Source: an uncultured Eubacteriales bacterium (GTDB lineage Bacteria; Bacillota; Clostridia; Lachnospirales; Lachnospiraceae). From it: a stretch of 64,000 nt of DNA. The position numbers and the translations under genes are program-made. Shown here in pieces: positions 19,091-26,503 of this stretch. The number at the start of each line of letters is the position of its first letter. Positions within the stretch are counted from its first letter, which is position 1. The DNA lies in the NCBI GenBank assembly GCA_951800645.1, contig CATOIK010000007.1, positions 34,086 to 98,085 of the forward strand, in the 5' to 3' direction. Below the pieces are notes generated by a model that saw nothing but the letters and a program-made list of their open reading frames with translations, made no database searches and had not been told where the DNA came from.

Positions 19091-19585
19091 TTACTGGTAT
19101 TTGGCAAGAATGCCTGGGATGTCGTCAGGTACCAGCCGTCCGTAAACCTCGTCGTTGATCATCATAACAGGAGCCAGGCCGCAGGCGCCTACACAGCGGC
19201 AGGAATCCAGAGAAAAACGGCCGTCCGGCGTACACTCTCCGTTGGTGATTCCTAAAAGTTCTTCCAGTTTGCTGAAAATTGCACCGGAACCTTTTACATA
19301 GCATGCAGTTCCCAGACAAACAGAAACCTGGTACTTACCCTTGGGCTGCAATGCAAACTGTGCATAAAAAGTGGCGACTCCGTAAATCTTCTCCAGCGGA
19401 ATGCCGGTTTCATCAGAAATCATAGTTTGGACTTCTATTGGGAGATAACCGTAAATATCCTGCGCCCGCTGCATGATCGGCATTAAAGCGCCTTTTGTGT
19501 CCTTCAGCTCAGCAATGGCCTTTTTTAAAGCAGCTTCCTGCTCCGGCGTCCCGCTGAAAGGCACACTTTCTTTTTTACAAGCCAT
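19091..19585 (-). CDS. hydC: Bifurcating hydrogenase subunit HydC (NuoE-like)
   Basis: 164 residues, the size of NuoE/HydC. The N-terminal helical bundle (MPIMQRAQDIYGYLPIEV) leads to the thioredoxin-like [2Fe-2S] domain with cysteines in CLGTACYVKGS and SCRCVGACGLAPVM. It is the small electron-entry subunit that docks on HydB. First gene of a five-gene minus-strand operon, with AGGAGGAGG just ahead of the ATG, and divergent from the DRTGG/H-cluster operon across about 195 bases. Confidence 0.93.
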   Translation of the reverse strand: MACKKESVPFSGTPEQEAALKKAIAELKDTKGALMPIMQRAQDIYGYLPIEVQTMISDETGIPLEKIYGVATFYAQFALQPKGKYQVSVCLGTACYVKGSGAIFSKLEELLGITNGECTPDGRFSLDSCRCVGACGLAPVMMINDEVYGRLVPDDIPGILAKYQ

Positions 19586-19698
19586 GTGTAATCCTCCTCC
19601 TGATTATAAGTTGTTAGATGTAACTAGTATTCTAACATGAAATTGACAGGAAATCTACAATTATTGAAATGTTTTGCGCAGTAATTTTTCGATACATG

Positions 19699-19727
19699 TT
19701 GATAATTCATATGTTCAATGGTATCCT
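19699..19727 (+). promoter_or_regulatory. Promoter of the DRTGG/H-cluster operon
   Basis: TTGATA (19699-19704) and TATCCT (19722-19727), 17-base spacer, in the divergent interval shared with the hyd operon. Confidence 0.5.
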
Positions 19728-19780
19728 TATAGCATATATTTGTTAAAATCATCGCATAACCATGATGGGAGGAAAGCACT

Positions 19781-20128
19781 ATGACAGCAAAAGATGTGAG
19801 AGACATTCTGGGCGCCCGGGTTCTGACCGGAGAGGAGTACCTGAACCGGGAGGTAAAAAGCGCCTGCGGTTCTGATATGATGAGCGATGTGCTGGCATTT
19901 TCCAAGGATCATTCGGTGCTTCTGACCGGCCTGTGTAATCCCCAGGTTATCCGCACGGCAGAAATGTTGGACATTGTGTGCCTGGTCTTTGTGCGGGGCA
20001 AAAAGCCGGACGCAACCATTCTGGAAATGGCCAGGGACCGAGGGCTGATTGTGATGGAGACCGGCCACCGGATGTTTTCTTCCTGCGGAATGCTCTATCA
20101 GGCAGGACTGGGCGGAGGTGCAATTTAA
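19781..20128 (+). CDS. DRTGG-like domain protein
   Basis: 115 residues with the fold of DRTGG domains (GSDMMSDVLAFSKDHSVLLTGLCNPQVIRTAEMLDIVCLVFV). These small domains occur next to CBS or BioD-like domains and beside hydrogenase-type proteins in Clostridia; their biochemistry is poorly known. First gene of a five-gene operon and overlapping the next gene by one base (TAATG). A homologous-looking protein is encoded at 21960 in the same operon. Possible role: ligand- or nucleotide-binding regulator. Confidence 0.72.
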   Translation: MTAKDVRDILGARVLTGEEYLNREVKSACGSDMMSDVLAFSKDHSVLLTGLCNPQVIRTAEMLDIVCLVFVRGKKPDATILEMARDRGLIVMETGHRMFSSCGMLYQAGLGGGAI

Positions 20129-20550
20129 TGGAAGGAATTGTGCTGAACTATACCATTTCCCCGGATGATTTTACCAGGGCGGGGGAGGCCAGCAGCGATG
20201 TAAAGCGGAAGTTAAAGCAGCTTGGCGTAAGTCCGGAAGCAGTTCGGAAGGTGGCTATTGCCATGTACGAAGGGGAAATCAACATGGTGATCCATGCAAA
20301 CGGCGGCGAGATTACTGTGGAGATCACTCCGGAGCGGATTTTAATGATTCTGGCTGATTCTGGACCTGGAATTCCGGATGTGGAAAAAGCCATGCAGGCC
20401 GGATATTCCACAGCACCGGACGAGGTACGGAGTTTGGGTTTTGGCGCAGGCATGGGTCTGCCCAATATGAAAAGCTATACGGATGATTTAAAGATTGAGA
20501 CCAAACTGGGGGTGGGGACTACCATCACCATGGAGGTGCGTTTGGAATAG
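20128..20550 (+). CDS. Anti-sigma/RsbW-like HATPase
   Basis: 140 residues with start ATG at 20128, which overlaps the stop of the preceding gene. GHKL ATPase features are KVAIAMYEGEINMVIHANGG (N-box with Glu and Asn), LADSGPGIPD (G1) and LGFGAGMGLPNMK (G2), ending with GVGTTITMEV. This compact layout without receiver or dimerisation domains is that of RsbW/SpoIIAB serine kinases, which bind sigma factors or act on STAS partners. Its operon partners are two DRTGG-like proteins and an H-cluster-fold protein, so it may read out a redox or H2 signal. A longer frame upstream overlaps the first gene and is not the true start. Confidence 0.82.
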   Translation: MEGIVLNYTISPDDFTRAGEASSDVKRKLKQLGVSPEAVRKVAIAMYEGEINMVIHANGGEITVEITPERILMILADSGPGIPDVEKAMQAGYSTAPDEVRSLGFGAGMGLPNMKSYTDDLKIETKLGVGTTITMEVRLE

Positions 20551-20559
20551 GAGGCCAGT

Positions 20560-21960
20560 ATGGATAAATTTTATCATTCTGTCCGGCTGGAGGAAGAATT
20601 GTGCAAAGGCTGTATCAACTGTATCAAGCGGTGTCCCACCGAGGCTATTCGGGTGCGGAACGGAAAGGCCCGGATCAACAGTAAGTTCTGTATTGACTGC
20701 GGCGAGTGCATCCGGGTGTGCTCCCATCACGCCAAAAAGGCTACCTATGATAAGCTGGATGTGATGCGGAACTGGAAATACACGGTGGCGCTTCCTGCTC
20801 CGGCCCTTTACAGTCAGTACAATAACCTGGACGATGTAAATATTGTGCTGAATGCCCTGATTTTGATGGGCTTTGACGATGTATTCGAGGTGAGTGCGGC
20901 AGCAGAGCTTGTCAGTGAAGCCACCCGTGAATATTTAACGCTTCACGAGGATCAGTACCCTATAATCAGTACCGCCTGTCCCACGGTTGTGCGGCTGATC
21001 CGGGTAAGGTTCCCCAACCTGATTTCCCATCTGCTTCCCTTAAAGCCGCCGATTGAGGTGGCGGCCACCATTGCAGCCAGAAGGGCTATGGAGCAGACCG
21101 GCCTTCCCAGGGAGGACATCGGCATCTGCTTTATTTCTCCCTGTCCGTCCAAGGTAACCTATGCGAAGGCGCCGCTGGGAACAGAGAAAAGCCAGGTGGA
21201 CTGCGTGCTGGCTATCAAGGATGTATATCCCCAGCTTTTGTCCCACATGAAGGCGGTAGGAGAGGATATGCTGGAGCTTTCTACTTCTGGAAAGATCGGG
21301 GTCAGTTGGGGCCGCAGCGGCGGAGAAGCCGGCGGCCTGTTTACGGAGAATTATCTGGCGGCGGACGGCATCGAAAATGTGATCCGGGTGCTGGAGGATT
21401 TGGAAGACCAGAAGTTTACCAACTTAAAATTTGTGGAGCTGAACGCCTGCAACGGCGGCTGCGTAGGCGGCGTGCTGAATGTGGAAAATCCCTATGTGGC
21501 GGAGGTGAAGCTGAAGCGGCTTAGGAAATATATGCCGGTAGCCAGAAGTCACATGGAAAACCAGGAGCATGCAGAGGAGATTGTGCCTTGGACGGAAAGA
21601 GTCAGCTATGAGCCTGTGTTTAACCTGGGGGAAAATATGATGGAGAGCTTTGCCAGGCTTAACCAGGTGGAGCGGCTTTGCCGGAAGTTTCCGGGATTGG
21701 ACTGCGGCTCCTGCGGTGCTCCTACCTGCAAGGCCCTGGCGGAAGACATTGTGCGGGGCGAGGCCAGCGAGAATGACTGCGTTTACTATTTGCGTGAGAA
21801 TCTCCACCGGCTTTCGGAAGAAATCTCCATTCTGGCAGACGATCTTCACGCCGGCGGCTCCGGCGGACATGAAACCCTGAACATATTAAAAGAATACATC
21901 CAGCGGATCTCCAGTGAGATGTCGCTGCTGGACAATAAAGAGGATGAGGAGGACGGCTGA
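20560..21960 (+). CDS. H-cluster-fold iron-sulfur protein, putative sensor ([FeFe]-hydrogenase group C/D-like)
   Basis: 466 residues. Two [4Fe-4S] motifs (CKGCINCIKRC and CIDCGECIRVC, ~14-55) lead into a hydrogenase large-subunit-like domain. A C-terminal Fe-S domain follows (CRKFPGLDCGSCGAPTC, ~365-390), and the end is helical with a Gly-rich break. H-cluster loop equivalents are STACPT (137-142), SPCPSKV (Cys195) and NACNGGCVGG (Cys297, Cys301). All four cluster-binding cysteines seem kept, but the proton-transfer cysteine is Ala, as I recall for Thermotoga HydS. Loop 2 lacks the usual Lys/Glu of MPCxxKxxE. This suggests a slow or non-catalytic sensor. There is no PAS domain; the HATPase upstream may be the output. 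Confidence 0.82.
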   Translation: MDKFYHSVRLEEELCKGCINCIKRCPTEAIRVRNGKARINSKFCIDCGECIRVCSHHAKKATYDKLDVMRNWKYTVALPAPALYSQYNNLDDVNIVLNALILMGFDDVFEVSAAAELVSEATREYLTLHEDQYPIISTACPTVVRLIRVRFPNLISHLLPLKPPIEVAATIAARRAMEQTGLPREDIGICFISPCPSKVTYAKAPLGTEKSQVDCVLAIKDVYPQLLSHMKAVGEDMLELSTSGKIGVSWGRSGGEAGGLFTENYLAADGIENVIRVLEDLEDQKFTNLKFVELNACNGGCVGGVLNVENPYVAEVKLKRLRKYMPVARSHMENQEHAEEIVPWTERVSYEPVFNLGENMMESFARLNQVERLCRKFPGLDCGSCGAPTCKALAEDIVRGEASENDCVYYLRENLHRLSEEISILADDLHAGGSGGHETLNILKEYIQRISSEMSLLDNKEDEEDG

Positions 21961-22301
21961 TGCAGGTGCAGGATCTGATTGACAGCGGCAGATTTAAAGT
22001 TATAAGCCTGGGGGAAGACCGGGAGAGGGAGCTTACTACCCCTTTCTGCTGTGATCTTTTAAGCGTCGCTATGGGACACGCTCCCTCTGGCTGCGCCTGG
22101 GTAACGGTAATGGGAAACATCAATACTCTGGCTGTGGCGTCTCTGGCAGACGCGGCCTGTATCATCCTGGCGGAGGGGGCAGCTCTTGATGAGGCTGCGG
22201 CAAACAAGGCCCGGATGCAGGAAATTACGGTTCTGGGAACGGAGGAGCCGGTGTTTGAGGCGGCTCTTTGGGTGTGGCAGCAGATGAAAGGACAGGATTG
22301 A
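21960..22301 (+). CDS. Second DRTGG-like domain protein
   Basis: 113 residues, probably the same fold as the protein at 19781 (CDLLSVAMGHAPSGCAWVTVMGNINTLAVASLADAACIILAEGA). It overlaps the preceding stop codon by one base (TGATG), so it is translationally coupled to the H-cluster protein, and it is followed one base later by the PHP gene. Two such domains flanking an anti-sigma-like ATPase and an H-cluster protein in one operon suggest a multiprotein regulator. No catalytic motif is seen. Confidence 0.68.
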   Translation: MQVQDLIDSGRFKVISLGEDRERELTTPFCCDLLSVAMGHAPSGCAWVTVMGNINTLAVASLADAACIILAEGAALDEAAANKARMQEITVLGTEEPVFEAALWVWQQMKGQD

Positions 22302-22302
22302 T

Positions 22303-23019
22303 ATGATCAGTCTGACCTATGATCTGCATATCCACTCCTGCCTTTCTCCCTGCGGAGACGCAGATATGACTCCAGGAAACATTGCAGGAATGGCGGCGGT
22401 AAAAGGTCTGGATGTGATTGCGCTGACAGATCACAATACCTGCCGGAACTGTCCGGCCCTGCTTAAGATGGCGGAGGAATACGGGGTTTTGGCCATTCCC
22501 GGCATGGAGATCAACACTGTGGAGGAGGTTCATGCCGTCTGCCTGTTTCCAGAGCTTTTAAAGGCCATGGATTTTGACGCTTATGTTTATGAACGGCTGA
22601 TTAAGTTTCCCAATCAGGCGGAGATTTTCGGCAACCAGCAGATTTACGATGAAAACGATGTCTGTGTGGGGGAGGAGCCGAATCTTCTGATCAACAGCGC
22701 AGATATTTCTTTTGATGAGCTGTGGGATCTGACTGACAGCTTTGGCGGCGTGATGTTTCCTGCCCATATAGAAAAATCTTCCAACAGCCTGATTGCAAAC
22801 CTGGGATTTGTGCCGCCGGACAGTAAATTCAAGACGGCGGAGTTTAAAGATTTAAAGAAGCTGCATCAGGTGCGTCAGGGGAACCCCTATTTAGAAAACT
22901 GCCGCGTCATCAGCAATTCCGACGCCCATTATCTGGAGCATATCCATGAGCCGGAGCTGACGATACCGGTGGAGGAGAAGTCGGCGGAGGCTGTGATTCG
23001 GTATTTAAGAGGACTGTAG
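22303..23019 (+). CDS. PHP-domain metal-dependent phosphoesterase
   Basis: 238 residues. PHP motifs: DLHIHSCLSPCGD (residues ~7-19), ALTDHNTCRN (~46-55), GMEINTVEEVHAVCL and the final HYLEH near residue 205. The family includes histidinol phosphatases, nucleases and nucleotide phosphoesterases with a three-metal site. Lengths around 240 with the CLSPCG signature are typical of PHP proteins found beside DRTGG/hydrogenase-like genes in Clostridia. It might act on a nucleotide signal. The substrate is unknown. Last gene of its operon. Confidence 0.82.
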   Translation: MISLTYDLHIHSCLSPCGDADMTPGNIAGMAAVKGLDVIALTDHNTCRNCPALLKMAEEYGVLAIPGMEINTVEEVHAVCLFPELLKAMDFDAYVYERLIKFPNQAEIFGNQQIYDENDVCVGEEPNLLINSADISFDELWDLTDSFGGVMFPAHIEKSSNSLIANLGFVPPDSKFKTAEFKDLKKLHQVRQGNPYLENCRVISNSDAHYLEHIHEPELTIPVEEKSAEAVIRYLRGL

Positions 23020-23083
23020 TAAAAGACACTGCAGTTCTTTTCTTTGTGCGCTTTTCAGCGCATTTTTACCTATTTTCAACGAC

Positions 23084-23112
23084 TTGTGTTCGGAGATAAA
23101 ATCATGTATACT
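23084..23112 (+). promoter_or_regulatory. Promoter of the polysaccharide deacetylase
   Basis: TTGTGT (23084-23089) and TATACT (23107-23112) with 17 bases between. It lies inside the longer possible reading frame that starts at 23044, which supports the downstream start at 23170. Confidence 0.55.
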
Positions 23113-23169
23113 TGGGAACAGGAAAGAATTTTGAGACTACATTTGCGAACTATTTTGGAGGATACTCAA

Positions 23170-24297
23170 ATGAGACGGAGAAGCATATTAGGCATGATGG
23201 CAGCGGCAGCAGTGACCTTGTTTGCAGTGCAGCCGGTTTTTGCAGCAGAAGCTGTTTTTTCTGCATATAGTAATGTAATTGTAGCAGGGCAGAGTGATTC
23301 CGGCGGAGCGCCCGGCACAAGTGCGCCCGGTGCAGGTTCGCTGGGACCGGCAGGCCCTGGTACAAGTGTAAGCGGCCCTGCAGGCGCGCCAGGCAGCAAT
23401 AACCAGATTGTTCCCGGTGCAGATGTTCCGGTTTTCGTGCAGAGTCCGGGAAACGAAAGTCCGTCCGGCAGTTTCGCGGCTGTATCCGGAAATGCAGAGA
23501 TGGCGCCGGCTGGAGATGAGGGAACGGTACTTTCTCCGGTGATTACAGCAGGAAGCAATGATGCGGAGGAAGGTGCCAGACAGCAGGCGGAAGCCCAGGG
23601 GGCGGAGGAAGCAGCCATGCAGCAGGCGGAAGCTCAGGGGGCAGAGGAAGCAGCCATGCAGCAGGCTCAGACTGGCGGCCGTTACATTGACCCCAATAAG
23701 CCTATGGTGGCCCTGACCTTTGACGACGGCCCCCAGCCTTCTGTGGGAAACCGGATTATGGACTGCCTGGCTCAGTATGGCGGAAAAGCTACCTTCTTTA
23801 TGGTTGGTGATCGGGTGGCATCCCATCAGGCAGAGGTGCAGCGTATGGTGGCGGAAGGCCATGAGGTGGCCAATCACACCATGAACCATAAATATTTGCA
23901 GAAGCTGGGCGCAGCAGAAATTCAGGCCCAGGTAGTAAAAGGAAACGATGCCATCGAGGCGGCCTGCGGCGTCCGCCCGAAACTGCTTCGTCTGCCCGGC
24001 GGCAACCACAATGCTGCGGTGCGGGCCAACACCCATATGCCTATGATCCAGTGGAATATCGACACCCTGGACTGGAAGACCAAGAATGCAGATAAGACGG
24101 TGGCAGCCGTGCTGGATCATGTGAAGGACGGCGACATCGTGCTGATGCATGAGCTTTACAAACAGAGCGGCGACGCAGCCTTGCGCATCATCCCGGAGCT
24201 GCATAATCGGGGTTTCCAGATGGTGACCGTCAGCGAGATGGCTGCAGCGAAAGGCGTGACCCTGGAGGCAGGAAAACTGTATTCCAGCTTTCACTAA
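23170..24297 (+). CDS. Secreted polysaccharide deacetylase (NodB domain, CE4)
   Basis: 375 residues. A signal peptide (MRRRSILGMMAAAAVTLFAV, cleaved near VFAAEA) is followed by a Gly/Pro/Ser-rich, collagen-like linker (~35-110) and an acidic tandem repeat of QQAEAQGAEEAAM (~138-166). The NodB domain follows with ALTFDDGPQP, HTMNHKYL (second metal His pair), LRLPGGN and the late DIVLMHELY. These enzymes de-N-acetylate peptidoglycan or other extracellular GlcNAc polymers. The start is chosen at 23170 because GGAGG is eight bases ahead and a promoter lies just upstream; a frame from 23044 is open but untranscribed in part. Confidence 0.9.
   Translation: MRRRSILGMMAAAAVTLFAVQPVFAAEAVFSAYSNVIVAGQSDSGGAPGTSAPGAGSLGPAGPGTSVSGPAGAPGSNNQIVPGADVPVFVQSPGNESPSGSFAAVSGNAEMAPAGDEGTVLSPVITAGSNDAEEGARQQAEAQGAEEAAMQQAEAQGAEEAAMQQAQTGGRYIDPNKPMVALTFDDGPQPSVGNRIMDCLAQYGGKATFFMVGDRVASHQAEVQRMVAEGHEVANHTMNHKYLQKLGAAEIQAQVVKGNDAIEAACGVRPKLLRLPGGNHNAAVRANTHMPMIQWNIDTLDWKTKNADKTVAAVLDHVKDGDIVLMHELYKQSGDAALRIIPELHNRGFQMVTVSEMAAAKGVTLEAGKLYSSFH
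23581..23667 (+). repeat. 39-bp tandem repeat inside the deacetylase
   Basis: Two near-identical 39-bp units (23581-23619 and 23620-23658, about two changes) plus a partial third encode QQAEAQGAEEAAM repeats. Copy number may vary among strains. Confidence 0.85.
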
Positions 24298-24312
24298 AAA
24301 ACAGAACAAAAG

Positions 24313-24355
24313 AATCCCCTGGAATCCATAGAAAAAGGAATCCAGGGGATTTTTT
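24313..24355 (+). terminator. Terminator between deacetylase and rRNA methyltransferase
   Basis: AATCCCCTGGAATCC and GGAATCCAGGGGATT pair with one mismatch around a nine-base loop, followed by TTTTT. It may act in both directions between convergent genes. Confidence 0.75.
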
Positions 24356-24361
24356 AGCCTG

Positions 24362-25573
24362 CTATTTTTCCTCACAGACCTGGAAAATGTAAAACTTCAG
24401 ATAATAGGACGCCTGTTCCCCGCCCATCCACAAAATGGGGTGATCGGCAGCCTGGGTGCGGTACTCTACCTGGCGCAGCCGTTTGTGGGCGCTGACGGCC
24501 GCCTCCCGGATGGTTTTGGTAAACAGCTCCGGGTCCATAAAGTGGGAGCAGGAGCAGGTTGCTAAGTAGCCGCCGTCCTTTACCAGCTTCATACCCCGGA
24601 TATTGATCTCCCGGTAACCCTTTACTGCATTTTTAATAGAATTTCTGGACTTGGTGAATGCCGGCGGATCCAGGATTACCACATCGAATTTCTCGCCTTT
24701 TTGTTCCAGCTCTGGAAGCAGGTCAAATACATCGGCACAGACAAATTCCACCCGGTCAGAAAGACCGTTTAAAGCAGCGTTTTCCCTCGCCTGGTTTATG
24801 CCTAATTCTGAGGCGTCTACACCCAGTACGGAGGAAGCCCCTGCAATCCCGGCGTTCAATGCAAAGGATCCGGTATGGGTAAAGCAGTCCAGTACCTTCT
24901 TGTCCTTGCAAAGCCGCTGGATTGCCAGCCGGTTATATTTTTGATCCAGGAAAAACCCGGTTTTCTGGCCGTCCTCCACATCTACCAGATAGCGGACGCC
25001 GTTTTCTACAATTTCCACCTTTGTGTCAAAGGGCTCGCCAATAAAGCCTTTAAACCGTTCCATCCCTTCCTGGAGACGAACCTTGGCATCGCTGCGCTCG
25101 TAGACGCCCCGGATGGAAATGCCGTCCTCTGCCAGAACTTTTTTCAGCTTGTCCAGTATCACCGGTTTCCAGCGGTCAATGCCCAGGGCAAGGGATTCTA
25201 CCACCAATACATCGGAAAATTTATCAATTACGATTCCCGGAAGGAAATCTGCCTCTCCGAAAATGATGCGGCAGCTAGAGGTATCTACCGTGGATTTCCG
25301 GTATTCCCAGGCGTTTTTTACCCGCATCTCGATGAAATGATCGTCTATTACCGCGTCCTTTTTGCGGGTCATCATCCGCACCGTAATTTTAGAGTTGGTG
25401 TTGATGAAGCCCTGCCCCATGGGATAGCCGTCAAAGTCCGCTACCTGAACCATGTCCCCGTTCTCAAAAGCTCCTTCAATCCGGTCAATTTCATTGTCAT
25501 AGACCCAGGCGCCTCCGGTTTTTAAGGTGCGGCCCTCGCCTTTCTTTAGTATTACAGTCGCTGTATTTGCCAT
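24362..25573 (-). CDS. Class I SAM-dependent 23S rRNA methyltransferase (RlmI-like)
   Basis: 403 residues from ATG 25573, which has AGGAG eight bases ahead; an upstream in-frame ATG adds 21 residues without a good site. An N-terminal PUA domain (ATVILKKGEGRTLKTGGAWVYDNEI, 1-75) is followed by the Rossmann methyltransferase core: VLDCFTHTGSFALNAG (SAM motif I), VLGVDASELG, DVVILDPPAFTKSR (motif IV) and LATCSCSHFMDPE with the catalytic-type Cys. This matches RlmI, which makes m5C1962 in 23S rRNA. Stand-alone housekeeping gene. The exact target base is inferred from the family. Confidence 0.88.
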   Translation of the reverse strand: MANTATVILKKGEGRTLKTGGAWVYDNEIDRIEGAFENGDMVQVADFDGYPMGQGFINTNSKITVRMMTRKKDAVIDDHFIEMRVKNAWEYRKSTVDTSSCRIIFGEADFLPGIVIDKFSDVLVVESLALGIDRWKPVILDKLKKVLAEDGISIRGVYERSDAKVRLQEGMERFKGFIGEPFDTKVEIVENGVRYLVDVEDGQKTGFFLDQKYNRLAIQRLCKDKKVLDCFTHTGSFALNAGIAGASSVLGVDASELGINQARENAALNGLSDRVEFVCADVFDLLPELEQKGEKFDVVILDPPAFTKSRNSIKNAVKGYREINIRGMKLVKDGGYLATCSCSHFMDPELFTKTIREAAVSAHKRLRQVEYRTQAADHPILWMGGEQASYYLKFYIFQVCEEK

Positions 25574-25690
25574 AGTTGTTCTCCTGATAAATGGAATGAA
25601 TAAGCATACCATATCATAAAATGGGGTTTTATGCAATTAGGGGGCGATCGGGGAAGGGGATAATATAATATCAATTTTTCTGACATCAAG

Positions 25691-25719
25691 TTGAAAAATT
25701 TTTTGTCTTTTTTTATAAT
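25691..25719 (+). promoter_or_regulatory. Promoter of the TetR-family gene
   Basis: TTGAAA (25691-25696) and consensus TATAAT (25714-25719) separated by 17 T-rich bases. Confidence 0.75.
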
Positions 25720-25743
25720 AATAGAAAAAAGGGGGAGGACTTT

Positions 25744-26352
25744 ATGACAGATGTGAAAATCCGCGCCGGGCTGCAGGAGGCCGCATCGGAGAAGGTATCC
25801 GGTTCAGACCGCACCAAATATAAGCTGGCGTCCTCCATCAAGGAATGTATGAAGACGACGCCGGTGGACAAAATCACGGTAAAAGACATTGTGGAGGGCT
25901 GCGGTGTGACCCGCCAGACTTTTTACCGGAATTTCAAGGATAAATATGACCTGATCAACTGGTATTTTGATAAGCTGGTGCTTCAGTCCTTCGCCCAGAT
26001 TGGCATGGGACATACAGTGGGAGAGAGCCTGGCGCAGAAGTTTGATTTTATCCGAAATGAAAAAGCCTTCTTTACAGAGGCGTTCCGTTCCGATGATTAC
26101 AATTCCGTAAAAGAGCATGATTTTGAATTGATCCTTCAGTTCTACAAAAATCTTCTGGCCAGAAAAAGCTGCCACCCTCTGGGTGAGGAATTGGAATTTC
26201 TGCTGGAGATGTACTGCCGTGGTTCTGTCTATATGACGGAAAAATGGGTCTTGGGAGGCATGAAGGATTCTTCCGGAGAGATTGCCGCCAAGCTGGTGGA
26301 GGCTATGCCGCCCAAACTGGAAAAAGTGTTCCGGGAGTACGGACTGGTTTAG
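25744..26352 (+). CDS. TetR/AcrR-family transcriptional regulator (DhaS-like)
   Basis: 202 residues. A helix-turn-helix lies at ~25-75: KYKLASSIKECMKTTPVDKITVKDIVEGCGVTRQTFYRNFKDKYDLINWYF, with the QTFYRNFKDKYDL recognition helix typical of TetR proteins of the DhaS subgroup. The C-terminal ligand domain (~80-200) resembles that subgroup too. GGGAGG precedes the ATG. The next gene downstream is an iron-dependent alcohol dehydrogenase, separated by a terminator, so the regulator may or may not control it. The ligand is unknown. Confidence 0.87.
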   Translation: MTDVKIRAGLQEAASEKVSGSDRTKYKLASSIKECMKTTPVDKITVKDIVEGCGVTRQTFYRNFKDKYDLINWYFDKLVLQSFAQIGMGHTVGESLAQKFDFIRNEKAFFTEAFRSDDYNSVKEHDFELILQFYKNLLARKSCHPLGEELEFLLEMYCRGSVYMTEKWVLGGMKDSSGEIAAKLVEAMPPKLEKVFREYGLV

Positions 26353-26405
26353 TAGTCAGAAAAACTGCACAAAGGAAATTGGGAGAATTTACTAAACTTA
26401 AAAGG

Positions 26406-26445
26406 AAAGTGACAGACTGGCCGGTTTGTCACTTTCTTTTTTATT
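26406..26445 (+). terminator. Terminator after the TetR gene
   Basis: AAAGTGACA and TGTCACTTT form a 9-bp stem with a 12-base loop, followed by CTTTTTT. Confidence 0.7.
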
Positions 26446-26503
26446 TTACAATAGTTAAAATAATAACAGAAAGACAGAAATAAATTTCCAGGAGGCATTT
26501 ATC

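Noticed and set aside
19978..20127. Upstream extension of the anti-sigma-like ATPase
   Set aside because: It overlaps the DRTGG-like gene in another frame; the TAATG junction at 20126-20130 gives the natural start.
23188..24375. 395-codon minus-strand frame over the deacetylase
   Set aside because: Opposite strand of a gene with clear NodB motifs; His/Cys-rich shadow composition.
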